Shown piece after piece: positions 1-9,100 of a stretch of 64,000 nucleotides of DNA. This DNA is from Taibaiella chishuiensis (GTDB lineage: Bacteria > Bacteroidota > Bacteroidia > Chitinophagales > Chitinophagaceae). The first letter of the stretch is position 1. Each line of letters starts with the position of its first letter. Below the pieces are notes generated by a model. It saw nothing but the letters and a program-made list of their open reading frames with translations. It was not told where the DNA came from and made no database searches. Location: positions 124,001 to 188,000 of the forward strand of contig NZ_PYGD01000011.1 in assembly GCF_003014535.1 (NCBI RefSeq), read 5' to 3'. Made by a program: the position numbers and the translations under genes.

Positions 1-374
1 AACATGGTATTGATAGCGCCCGCGCTTGTTCCGGCCAGCCTTAAAAACCGGATACCTAAATACTCCAGTACAAACACAAAGCCCACCAGCGAGATGCCCA
101 GTGTACCACCGCCCTCCTGGACCAGGTGCACCCATTGCAATTCGTCGCCATCAACGGTTGGTGTAATGACATCGGAATACTGCTTCTTTTGGTTTTTCAG
201 CTTTTTCAATCGTTCCGTTGCCTTAGGCGGCCCATCCTGGAGCGTGAGTTTCTTTTGCGCAGCTATCTGCTCCCGCTGCTTTTGCTGTTGCGCTTCGATG
301 CGCCCGAGATCTGCGAGTATCTTGTCGAAAGCAACATTAACAGGTTTACTTCCTTTGACATTATTTTTATCCAT
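1..374 (-). CDS. Patatin-like phospholipase, N-terminal part (runs off the window)
   Basis: Reading the minus strand from an ATG at 372-374 gives 124 codons open to the window edge, so only the N-terminus is visible. The first ~70 residues are charged and Gln/Lys-rich (probable coiled coil). Then follow a glycine-rich oxyanion-hole stretch (EGGGTLGI) and the nucleophile elbow GTSAG, in the order and spacing of patatin phospholipases, which use a Ser-Asp dyad to hydrolyse acyl lipids. No signal peptide is seen. It is the last visible gene of a minus-strand operon, 61 bp after the stop of the 436-954 gene. The catalytic Asp lies outside the window. The family call is firm; the substrate is unknown. 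Confidence 0.8.
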   Translation of the reverse strand, partial: MDKNNVKGSKPVNVAFDKILADLGRIEAQQQKQREQIAAQKKLTLQDGPPKATERLKKLKNQKKQYSDVITPTVDGDELQWVHLVQEGGGTLGISLVGFVFVLEYLGIRFLRLAGTSAGAINTM

Positions 375-435
375 AGTGATTATTTTATAAACCCTGCGCG
401 GACAGGACTTCCAAGCCGTATTTAAGACGCACAGG

Positions 436-954
436 CTATTTCGCCCTGGAAGCGGCCTGCATTTTTTCTTTTTGTTTTATCGCTGCCCTGCCTTCCATAA
501 TTAAATAATAACCCGGGTTATGTTCCAGGTATTGGATCCTGATGTCATGAAAGAAATCGCTGTTTAGCCGCTGCAGGGCTACACGCTCCCCTTGCTGCAA
601 CCGGATGTTATGCGTCGACGGCTTTTTGCTGTTGACGACAACAACATTGAGATACCCGCCCGAAGCCTGCACCGTTACACTGTAATCTTTTACCAGGTCG
701 GAAGTATAGACCTGGCGGATGTCGATATATTGCAACACATGGGTCCTGTTGATATTTTCGGTGTATATCGCGTCCTTTAGGGTAGCAGCATTTTCAGGCG
801 GATGAGCGGCGGTATCGAAATCGGGCACCGTAATGATCCTGACCCGCAGATCGCCGTTAAGAAAATAGACGGTATCCCGCTGCCCATAAGCCTTACCGGC
901 AAACAGGCACGAAAAGAACAGACCAACCAGGATTGCGCCAACTTGCTTATTCAT
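436..954 (-). CDS. Small secreted protein of unknown function
   Basis: 172 residues from an ATG. The N-terminus is a typical signal peptide ([20 protein letters not shown], cleavage probably near AYGQ), so the mature protein should be periplasmic or secreted. I recognise no domain. The rest is a mixed beta-rich sequence with a Lys/Gln-rich C-terminus. It begins 11 bp after the lysozyme-like gene and precedes the patatin gene, so it is almost certainly co-transcribed with them. As the only exported product in an operon of predicted lytic enzymes without signal peptides, it could be a periplasmic immunity protein; that is inference from context only. Confidence 0.7.
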   Translation of the reverse strand: MNKQVGAILVGLFFSCLFAGKAYGQRDTVYFLNGDLRVRIITVPDFDTAAHPPENAATLKDAIYTENINRTHVLQYIDIRQVYTSDLVKDYSVTVQASGGYLNVVVVNSKKPSTHNIRLQQGERVALQRLNSDFFHDIRIQYLEHNPGYYLIMEGRAAIKQKEKMQAASRAK

Positions 955-965
955 AGGAAGCTGCT

Positions 966-1868
966 TTAAATGAAGGAATTGGTTGCGGCGTGGTAAGTTT
1001 TATTAAAAACACCATTACCCTCCAGGTTCTTTATACTTTTTTTGAGCGTTGCGATCCGGTCGGCATAGTTCACCTCACCGATAGAACAGAGATTGAGATA
1101 GGCTTTTTCATAATTACCTTTCGTATCCAATGCACTGGCAATACGGTCATACCGGGCGCGCCCCTGGTGCAATATATCGCAGACCATAAAGCATACCTTG
1201 GCCGGGTAACCGTCGAGCCCCAGTCTTTTGTGGTATTTCACCATATTGGACTTATACAGCCCGATCGACTCTTCCACCTGTATTTTGCGATGGGCGCTGT
1301 CGTTGGTCGCCCAATGGATCATCCGGGCCGAACAGATCAGTTCCTGTTGCTCGACTTCACTTAAGCCGGGGTTCAGGTATTTCATCAGGGGCTGCGTGGA
1401 GGTATCGGATTCCAGCTGCGTTTTTGCGCCATTGTCCGCCAGGTAAAAGATCCGCCCATCGATCAGCTTCAACCTTGGGAAATAATCGGCGGCATTAGCC
1501 AGCGCCAACAGGCTGCGCAGGAAAATCACGAAGTCGCCATTGGGCACATGTGCCGCAAATTGCATAAACCCGAAAGTAAAGTAAGCCCTGTCATAGGTGT
1601 TCAGACAAATGAAGGATGCGCCGCTTTCTGCGAGCGCCGTGGGCTCTATAAACATGGCCCAGAAACCAAACTGGGCTTCGTAATCTGCGCCTTTATAACG
1701 CAGGTCGGTCTTTTGCGCCGAATTATATAACCCGTATGCATCCTGCTCTTTGTAATAGGTTTTGTAACCGACAAAGAACTCGTTCTCCCCGGAGCCCGAA
1801 AGCTTTGCATAATAGGCCGTCTTACCTTTTTCGGTAACAGTACTCCTTATTTTGAAATCGTATGCCAT
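966..1868 (-). CDS. Lysozyme-like protein of unknown family
   Basis: 300 residues from an ATG (MAYDFKIRST), no signal peptide. Residues 75-105 contain E81-S-G followed about 20 residues later by TFGFMQF. This resembles the catalytic Glu plus G-x-M-Q segment of lytic transglycosylase/goose-lysozyme folds, so a peptidoglycan-cleaving activity is plausible. The C-terminal third is helical and Lys-rich. The gene starts 7 bp after the DUF2272 gene and is followed 11 bp later by a small secreted protein gene. I cannot place it in a named family with certainty; the lysozyme reading rests on one local motif and on its neighbours. Confidence 0.55.
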   Translation of the reverse strand: MAYDFKIRSTVTEKGKTAYYAKLSGSGENEFFVGYKTYYKEQDAYGLYNSAQKTDLRYKGADYEAQFGFWAMFIEPTALAESGASFICLNTYDRAYFTFGFMQFAAHVPNGDFVIFLRSLLALANAADYFPRLKLIDGRIFYLADNGAKTQLESDTSTQPLMKYLNPGLSEVEQQELICSARMIHWATNDSAHRKIQVEESIGLYKSNMVKYHKRLGLDGYPAKVCFMVCDILHQGRARYDRIASALDTKGNYEKAYLNLCSIGEVNYADRIATLKKSIKNLEGNGVFNKTYHAATNSFI

Positions 1869-1875
1869 AGGTATT

Positions 1876-2454
1876 TTATTTCAGGTTTTCAATAATGGAT
1901 ATAAAGGGATTGGCCGTACGTTGTTTAACAAAGCCATTTTTGTCGAGTCGTATTTCCTTTACCCGGATCGAGTCTCCTTCATTACCGCCGATGGTGAGCG
2001 CATATTTTCCTTTATTATCTTCACCGACTTCGATAACGATCGCCGAATGCGATTCGTAACCCTCATGGGCTTTAGCATATGCATAGGTAAAGGTGTTGCC
2101 GCCACGATTGTTGTGCAGGATATCGCCCAGTTTAGGCGCATATTCGGTGATCTGCCTTCCCCTGAATACCCCTCTATTTTGCTGTGCATTGGCAATGGCG
2201 GCATACACGAATTTGGAATGACTTTGTGCAAACCGGAACTCTTCGGCCGTAGCGCCGGCCTGCTTCAGGCACCAAGAAACAAAAACCGCCGACCAGGGTA
2301 CTGCTACACAACTGGTAAACGTGAAGCCCAGCCCCGTCCAGTATTGCTGTATCTGCTTGCAGAGTTTGGATTCTGCCTCATCCATATTCTTATGCAACGC
2401 GTATTGCTGTTGCGTTATGTCCACTAATTTTTTTGCAAAAGCTGTTGTAGCCAT
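1876..2454 (-). CDS. DUF2272 family protein (NlpC/P60-like peptidase fold)
   Basis: 192 residues from the ATG at 2454. A longer reading would start at a TTG at 2493 and add 13 residues, which I consider less likely. The core has the DUF2272 pattern: PWSAVFVSWC (residues 53-62), FAQSHSKFVYAAI (75-87), the basic/acidic PKLGDIL (108-113) and SHSAIVIEV (135-143). DUF2272 proteins belong to the papain-like NlpC/P60 group of cell-wall amidase/peptidase folds. There is no signal peptide. It is the first gene of the four-gene operon with the lysozyme-like, small secreted and patatin genes. The family assignment is good; the enzymatic activity is inferred. Confidence 0.72.
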   Translation of the reverse strand: MATTAFAKKLVDITQQQYALHKNMDEAESKLCKQIQQYWTGLGFTFTSCVAVPWSAVFVSWCLKQAGATAEEFRFAQSHSKFVYAAIANAQQNRGVFRGRQITEYAPKLGDILHNNRGGNTFTYAYAKAHEGYESHSAIVIEVGEDNKGKYALTIGGNEGDSIRVKEIRLDKNGFVKQRTANPFISIIENLK

Positions 2455-2771
2455 GAGATAAGTTTTAGGGGTTTTGAACAACGCCTCGGCCAACCCAAAG
2501 GGATAAACGGGCGCTTTGTTATTGTAAAAATATTACTACGCTTTTGAATATAAAACCGTATTTATACGCATTTTTATCTCATTATTAATACTTAACTTAT
2601 TCCTGTTTATCCACAATTATACTGCATACAGAACGGCACAACCGGCCATAGGCAGGTCAGCGACAGCAACACGGAATAGGTAGAACAAAGCATTGCTCCT
2701 GCCATACAGCACAAAAGCCTCACTATAAAAGTGAGGCTTCCGGGTATTACGATACAGGTATCTTTACCTTA
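2455..2771. other. Intergenic region between the MFS gene and the DUF2272 operon
   Basis: 317 bp without a credible gene. It should contain the promoter of the DUF2272 operon in its AT-rich part (about 2515-2620), but I find no exact TAnnTTTG box on the minus strand. The right end holds the hairpin terminator of the biosynthetic cluster. Confidence 0.6.
2715..2739 (-). terminator. Terminator after the biosynthetic-cluster exporter gene
   Basis: Perfect 9-bp stem AAGCCTCAC/GTGAGGCTT (2715-2723 with 2731-2739) and a 7-nt loop, followed on the minus strand by TTTTG. It lies 33 bp after the MFS stop and would end the NRPS-sbnA-sbnB-MFS transcript. The same stem recurs after the tRNA-Asp gene and after the BtuG-like gene. 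Confidence 0.8.
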
Positions 2772-3992
2772 CTATTCCTGTACGGCCAGGCCCCTGGTGC
2801 TCCTGGCAGCCAGCAGCACACTGACCAGCAATAAGACAGCGCCAAGAATAAACGGCGCTTCGGGAAAGTAAACAGCTCCACCCGGCCGGGTAAAATAGGA
2901 AAAGGTATAGGTCATCACCAGCGGACCGACAATCTGCGTGAGACTAAGGAGACTGGTAAGCGCTCCCTGTAACTCGCCCTGTTCGTTGGCCGGCACCTGG
3001 TTGGACATAATGCCCCGCAGGGCCGGTTCGCAAATACCGCCCAGGCAATAAGGGATCATAAATACAAACAGCATCCAGCTCTGCGTTGCAAAGGCAACCA
3101 GGATCAGGCCGGCAAAATACAACAACAGGCCGCTGAGCATTGCATTCTTCTTACCGATGCTGGGGATAATCACCCGCACCAATCCACCACTGACAATCAC
3201 CACGGTAATGCCGATAAACATAAGCGACATGCCTACCCACTGTTCGTTCCAGTTAAACTTCATCATGGTATAAAATACCCAGGTGGTGTGTATGGCAAAA
3301 CTGGAAATATAAGACAGGAGCAAGGTTATCACCAGGCCGGCTATAACGGGGTAACGTCGCAGGTAGATCAGCGAACCGATGGGGTTGGCCCGGCGCAGGT
3401 CAAACTTCCTGCGGTTCTCCCTGGGCAGGGATTCGGGCAGGATAAAGAGACCGTAGATAAAATTCAGGAAGGTCAATGCAGCAGAAGCGATAAAGGGTGC
3501 ACGCAGGCCCCATTGGCTGAGCAGTGCGCCCAGGCCGGGTCCGATAATCAAACCCAGGCCGAAAGCGGCGCCAACCAGGCCGAAATTCTGCGCCCGCTTC
3601 TCGGGACTGCTGATATCGGCAATATAAGCCGTAGCGGTAGCCATACTGGCGCCGGTAATACCGGCTACGATACGCCCGACGAACAACAGGTTAATATCCG
3701 TAACGAAAGCCATGAACACATAGTCCAGTCCGAAACCCAGCATGGACAGCAGGAGCACGGGCCGCCTGCCATACTTATCACTCAGGCCGCCGATTAAAGG
3801 AGAGCATATAAACTGCGCGGCGGCATAGGCAAAGGTAAGCCAGCCGCTGTAACGCGCCGCATCGCTCAAACCCTTACCGGTAAGGTGTTCGATCAGCTTG
3901 GGCATGACCGGCAATATGATACCCAGGCCGATCACATCCAGTAAAAGGGTAACAAAAATAAAGCCTAAGGCTGCACTTCTTTTTGCACTCAT
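2772..3992 (-). CDS. MFS exporter, TetA/TCR-like (DHA1 family)
   Basis: 406 residues with about 12 hydrophobic segments. The start LLLDVIGLGIILPVMP, motif A GGLSDKYGRRPVLL in the first cytoplasmic loop, and the motif C-like GLIIGPGLG are those of drug:H+ antiporters of the tetracycline/Bcr type. The length is typical for the family. It lies 106 bp downstream of the sbnB-like gene on the same strand, is the last gene before a hairpin terminator, and is the only transporter beside the NRPS. Export of the peptide product, and thus self-protection, is the most likely role; a general drug efflux role is the alternative. Confidence 0.82.
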   Translation of the reverse strand: MSAKRSAALGFIFVTLLLDVIGLGIILPVMPKLIEHLTGKGLSDAARYSGWLTFAYAAAQFICSPLIGGLSDKYGRRPVLLLSMLGFGLDYVFMAFVTDINLLFVGRIVAGITGASMATATAYIADISSPEKRAQNFGLVGAAFGLGLIIGPGLGALLSQWGLRAPFIASAALTFLNFIYGLFILPESLPRENRRKFDLRRANPIGSLIYLRRYPVIAGLVITLLLSYISSFAIHTTWVFYTMMKFNWNEQWVGMSLMFIGITVVIVSGGLVRVIIPSIGKKNAMLSGLLLYFAGLILVAFATQSWMLFVFMIPYCLGGICEPALRGIMSNQVPANEQGELQGALTSLLSLTQIVGPLVMTYTFSYFTRPGGAVYFPEAPFILGAVLLLVSVLLAARSTRGLAVQE

Positions 3993-4032
3993 AACAACAA
4001 TCTTATTTAATCAGGGATAAACGGCAGGATCG

Positions 4033-4063
4033 CGGGAACAACGGCCCCTTGCCATTGTTCCCG
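4033..4063 (-). promoter_or_regulatory. Intergenic hairpin between the sbnB-like and MFS genes
   Basis: Perfect 9-bp inverted repeat CGGGAACAA/TTGTTCCCG (4033-4041 with 4055-4063) with a 13-nt loop, in the 106-bp gap. There is no T-tract on the minus side, so it may act as an mRNA processing or partial attenuation site that sets exporter levels apart from the biosynthetic genes. The role is inference. Confidence 0.45.
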
Positions 4064-4098
4064 GCCCAACCGGGAAAGTAGTACCACCGGAACAGCGT

Positions 4099-5064
4099 TT
4101 AATCTTCGAGCAATACGCCGGTATTCAGTTCTTTGACCCGTTGCAGGAAATACCCGGCTACAGCCATATCGAATATAGCCATGCCCATCGGGTTGAACAT
4201 GATTACCTGCTCAGCCACATCGGCGCCAAACAAGCCGCCGCAAATAACATCGGCGATCGTGTGTACATCCGATTCCTGCAGCCCTTCGTTTTTATGCATC
4301 ATTTCGATGTCGGTATTTTCGCGGCAGATCTCTTCCCAGTCATCGACTACCATAGTATCTACAAACTGCAGGAACGAAGACTCGTAATCACGCAGCGAAA
4401 CATTTAAATGCAGCGAAGGCTTCAACGGTTTTTTACCGATATAACGATGATCGGATACCGTACAGGTCATAAACACATCGGACTGATCAAAAACTTCTTC
4501 CCAGCCGGCAGCATACTCGATACGGGGATCGGCGCCATACTGCTCATACAGGTTATTTCTCAGGTCGTATACCACTACCTTTTCGATGTGATCGGCGAAA
4601 GCGTTCAATACCATATCGAGGTGCAATTGCCCGATAGGGCCCAGGCCAATGATGCCGAAGACCAGCTTTTTACCGGCGGGCAGGGCATCGATATATTTAC
4701 GGATAAGGGTACCGGACACGCCTGCGGTACGGATACCACTGATCCTCGCGGTATTGATTACCGACAAGGGTTTACCGGTTTCGGCTTCGTTGAGTACGAT
4801 TACGGAGTGGGCGCGCGGCAGACCGGAGTCGATATTACCCGGGAAGCTGGCAATCCATTTAATACCCGACACATTATGCCGGCCACCCAGGAATGCAGGC
4901 ATGGCTATGATCCTGTTCTTAGGGTTGCCATACCGCAGGTAAGGTTTTACCGGCTGACTGAAATCGCCGGCATGCAGTGTTGCCGTGGCTAACTCAATCT
5001 GGTCAAAAACTTCTGCCCATTGGATGGGCGTCTCTGTAATGATCTTCTCATTAATGTAAATCAT
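4099..5064 (-). CDS. sbnB: N-(2-amino-2-carboxyethyl)-L-glutamate dehydrogenase, SbnB-like
   Basis: 321 residues of the ornithine cyclodeaminase/mu-crystallin family. The Rossmann signature GIIGLGPIGQLH (about residues 137-148) and the substrate segment GGRHNVSGIKWIASFPGN are visible. SbnB oxidatively cleaves N-(1-amino-1-carboxyl-2-ethyl)-glutamate with NAD+ to give L-2,3-diaminopropionate and 2-oxoglutarate. Its ATG overlaps the TGA of the SbnA-like gene by 4 bp (ATGA), implying translational coupling. The SbnA/SbnB pair beside an NRPS is diagnostic for Dap supply; outside this context the protein could be read as an ornithine cyclodeaminase. Confidence 0.88.
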   Translation of the reverse strand: MIYINEKIITETPIQWAEVFDQIELATATLHAGDFSQPVKPYLRYGNPKNRIIAMPAFLGGRHNVSGIKWIASFPGNIDSGLPRAHSVIVLNEAETGKPLSVINTARISGIRTAGVSGTLIRKYIDALPAGKKLVFGIIGLGPIGQLHLDMVLNAFADHIEKVVVYDLRNNLYEQYGADPRIEYAAGWEEVFDQSDVFMTCTVSDHRYIGKKPLKPSLHLNVSLRDYESSFLQFVDTMVVDDWEEICRENTDIEMMHKNEGLQESDVHTIADVICGGLFGADVAEQVIMFNPMGMAIFDMAVAGYFLQRVKELNTGVLLED

Positions 5065-6071
5065 GCTATTTCGTATTTAGGCTGGTTAATGTATTTTTCG
5101 ATCCACACTTCGTTGTAAACATTGTTGACATAGGCATCACCGCTGTCGGGCGCTATAAACAGGATGTTCATATCGGGGTTGCCGACCTGGCGGATCTTTT
5201 CCTGGGCTGCATAATAAGCGGCACCGCTGGAAGCGCCGGAAAACAGGCCTTGTTTTTTCAACAGGGCATGACAACCGTTTACGATCTCTTCCTGCGAAAG
5301 GATCATGATTTCGTCGATAAGCGCATTATCAAAAAACGGGGTACGCAAGCTGGCGCCCATACCGGTTATCTTACGCTTCTTGGGACCGCCACCAAAGATC
5401 ACAGAGCCTTCAACATCTACGGCAACGATCTTTACATTGGGGAATTTTTCCTTTACACGCAGGGAAATACCGGCTACGGAACCACCGGTGCTGACACTCA
5501 TGACCAGGTAGTCGAGGCGATCGAAACGCTCGCTGATCTCGACCCCGAGACCGTGGTAATAGGCCTGGTAGTTGTCTTCATTACCATACTGGTTGGGATG
5601 AAAGACATTGTCGTTATTCAGCTTATATTCCTGTACGGCTTTAAGGCGGGACAAGAGGTAGCCGCCGGTTTCATCGAGTTCTGTTACCTTGTGCACATCG
5701 TCGCAAAGCAGGCGTAATACATGCTCTTTCTCGCTGGTGATATTGGGGTCGATTACGGGTATAAAAGTCAATCCCAGGAGCTTGCAGATACGCGCCAGGG
5801 CTATAGCATAGTTACCGGATGAGGATTCTACGATAATGGTATTTTCGTCAATATCGCCGCGTTGCAGCGCTTTGCTGATCACATAAAAAGCAGGCCTGTC
5901 TTTTATACTGCCGAAGGCATTGTACTGTTCCAGTTTTACATACAGTCCGGCGTCTACGCTATCCAGTTTTAACACGGGCGTATTACCGATCATCTTACTG
6001 ACTTTCTGCAGCTGTTGCTGCATTTCTCGTTTTGAATGGGCCATTTGTTTAGGGGATGGTTTGGTTAACAT
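5061..6071 (-). CDS. sbnA: N-(2-amino-2-carboxyethyl)-L-glutamate synthase, SbnA-like (PLP enzyme)
   Basis: 336 residues, fold type II PLP enzyme of the cysteine synthase family. The PLP lysine is K57 in GSIKDRP, the phosphate/substrate loop is SSSGN (83-87), and a glycine-rich STGGSVAG loop follows. SbnA joins O-phospho-L-serine and L-glutamate to form N-(1-amino-1-carboxyl-2-ethyl)-glutamate, the first step to Dap. The gene begins 34 bp after the NRPS stop and overlaps the SbnB-like start by 4 bp, so the enzyme set should be made together with the synthetase that uses Dap. Start ATG at 6071; an internal Met 9 residues later (MAHSKREM) is a possible alternative. Confidence 0.9.
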   Translation of the reverse strand: MLTKPSPKQMAHSKREMQQQLQKVSKMIGNTPVLKLDSVDAGLYVKLEQYNAFGSIKDRPAFYVISKALQRGDIDENTIIVESSSGNYAIALARICKLLGLTFIPVIDPNITSEKEHVLRLLCDDVHKVTELDETGGYLLSRLKAVQEYKLNNDNVFHPNQYGNEDNYQAYYHGLGVEISERFDRLDYLVMSVSTGGSVAGISLRVKEKFPNVKIVAVDVEGSVIFGGGPKKRKITGMGASLRTPFFDNALIDEIMILSQEEIVNGCHALLKKQGLFSGASSGAAYYAAQEKIRQVGNPDMNILFIAPDSGDAYVNNVYNEVWIEKYINQPKYEIA

Positions 6072-6105
6072 TTTTTGTTATGATCGAGGCGGTTTATGAT
6101 TGGGT

Positions 6106-9100
6106 TTATTCAGTGTTTGTTTTATCCCGGGAAGCGGGTTCCAGGCATTCGCGTATCAACAGGGCCAGGGTCCTGGCATGTTTACCCTTCACCATGCTTT
6201 CATGATCGCCCGGTGTATCCAGGGTCTTTAATACCGTTGCATAAGACGTCCAGCCCATAGTGGCATCACCGTCGGAATGAACTTGGTCTGCAGCCCTGAA
6301 AATGGTCAGGGGCGCCTTTACCATACCGGACAAGCCAAAGTCCATGGTAGCATTGCGGATCATCAGGCGGAAAACACGCACCAGGAAAGCGCCTAGCCTG
6401 TCGTCCTGCAGGCATTGTTCCCGTATAAACCCGATCATGAAGTCCGGCATCTGCTCTGCCGGCAAAACTTCCATTTTCGATTTCAAGCCGGGTAACCAGT
6501 GCGGTTCAGGGCTTTCCACCAGTTTATACATCAGCAGGTAAGGCAATACTTCATCCAGGAGTGCATCTGCATTCATGTGGAAAGTATTTTGCTGCGCAGG
6601 GGCGTCGAGAATGGCTGCGAATTGCACTTCGTCCTGTCCTGCTTCCAGTTGCCGTATCATTTCGTGTAATACATAAGCGCCGAAAGAGTGGCCAGCCAGG
6701 CGATACGGTCCATGGGGCTGTATGGCTTTGATCCAGCTTATGTTTTGCGCAGCTATTTCCGGTATCGTATCCAGGGGCAATTCACCTTCCAGCAAACCGG
6801 TCATATTAAGTCCATATACGGGTGCAGCATCGCCTATAGCCTGCCCCAGCTCTGTATATACATCTACAATACCAACACCGCCCGGCAGGATAAACAGTGG
6901 CTGCCCTTCCTGTACGGGGTTCAAAGGAAGGATATGGCCACTCTCCGACCAGTTGCGGAGCGCCTGCTGTGTGATACCGGTATGTTGTTCGAGCAACAGC
7001 GCCTGTGCCTCCAGGGTACTGTGTACCACCAGGTCGCTCAGGGCCAGGTTATAACCAGCCTGGCGGATCTGCGCCAGTAATCGTATGGCTAAAAGCGAAT
7101 GTCCCCCGGCTGCAAAGAAATCGTCATGCAGACCCGCTTTTTCCAGCCCGAGCAATTGCTCCCAGATACCGGCCAGCAATTGCGCTTCTGCTGTTACGGG
7201 TGCAACATAGTCCTGCTGTGGCAATTCGTCGAACGCCGCTTCGGGCAATGCCCTGCGATCCACTTTACCATTTGCGGTAAGCGGTATGGCATCGAGTTGT
7301 ATCCAAAGCGCCGGTATCATATACGCCGGTAAACGGGCGGCCAGCCAGGTTTGTACGGTTGCTTTACTGAAGTGCTGTCCGGCGACTACATATGCGACCA
7401 GCCGCCTGGCGCCGTCCTGGCCTGTTGTAGCCAGTACTACTGCCTGTTCTATCTCTTCAGCTTGTTGTAACACATGTTCTATTTCGCCGGTCTCGATACG
7501 GAAGCCGTTAATTTTAACCTGGTCATCCGTCCTTCCTCCGTATTCGATGGTACCATCGGGTAACCAGCGGCCGATATCACCGGTCCTGTAAATACGCTTT
7601 GATGACAAACCGGGGAAGGTAACGTCGATGAATTTTTCGGCGCTAAGATCAGGGCGACCCAGGTACCCTCTTGCCAGGCCATCACCTGCAATACAGATTT
7701 CACCGAACACACCCACCGGTACCGCATTGCGGTTATCATCCACGATAAACAGGTCCACGTTATCGATCGGCTTACCGATTGAGATACTGGCATACCGGTC
7801 TGCAGGATAGTTACAAGTATTAAAGGTGAAGGTAGTACAGCCTACGGTGGCTTCTGTAGGACCGTATTCGTTTACGATCTCGACATCCAGTTTATGATCG
7901 GTCCAGTAACGCAGGTGAGCAGGCTCGAGCGCTTCGCCCCCAACAACCAGTTTATGGGTAAAGGGCGTTCCGCCGTTTTTCTCGATAGCCAGCGCCAGGA
8001 GCGGCAAATGCGCCGGGGTCAGCTTTATAAAATCGTAAGGCGCATTGTTGATAAAGGTTGGCTCTTCAAAGGCAGACAATGCATCCGCCGCACCGATTAC
8101 CAGGGTCTTGCCGGCAAGCAAAGGCATAAACATGGCGGAGAGCGAAGCATCAAAAGTATAAGACAGGTGCGCGAAGCTCCCGGTAGTATCGCTGGCATCG
8201 TCGACGTAATGCGTCTTATCGTTGCAGAGATAACTCATAAGGCTGCGATGTTCGATCATGACGCCTTTGGGCTTACCTGTACTGCCTGAAGTATAAATAA
8301 TATAAGCAAGCTGGCCGGGTTCGATCTGCTGCGGATCATCAACAACAGGACAACCCGTGATCTGCGCCTGGTCTGCATCCAACAGTAATACAGCGCGACC
8401 TTCCTGCTGCGGCAGTATAACAGCGCAGGCGCTGTTGCTCACCACCAGGGTCGCCCCGGTATCTTCCAGGATATAACTGATGCGTTCAGCCGGGTATGCA
8501 GGATCGAGCGGCACGTATGCTGCGCCTGCTTTGAGTATGCCGAATATAGCGACGATCATATCGGCCGAACGTTCGAGGCATACCGGCACCAGGGCTCCGG
8601 CTTTAACACCCGCAGTCCTGAGGTAAGCGGCCAATTGCTCGGAGCGCAGGTCCAGGTCGGTATAACTCAATACGACATCCGCATAGCGGATCGCCACCGC
8701 ATCCCGGCTTTGTGCAACCTGTTCCCGGAACCGGGCCACTACGGTTGTATCGCGCGGCCAACCGGCGCCGGCGCCTTTGAAATCTGTAAATAATATTTTT
8801 TGCTCTGCTACGGTAAGCAGGGACAAGCCGCCCAGCCTGCTTTCCGCCCCGCTAACGATCTGCCGGAGCACTTGTTCGAAGTGACCGGATAAGTTATGGA
8901 CATAACCGTCTTCCAGCACACTGGCATTATAACCGAACATGACCCGGATCGTATCATTGGCTGTTATGATAATGTTCAGCGGGTAATTGGTATGCTCGTG
9001 TAAATGCAGGTTTTCGATTTTCAACGCACGGTCGCCGGCAATAGCGGCATCGTTAAGCGGGTAGTTTTCATATACCAGGATACTGTCGAAAAGTTCACCG

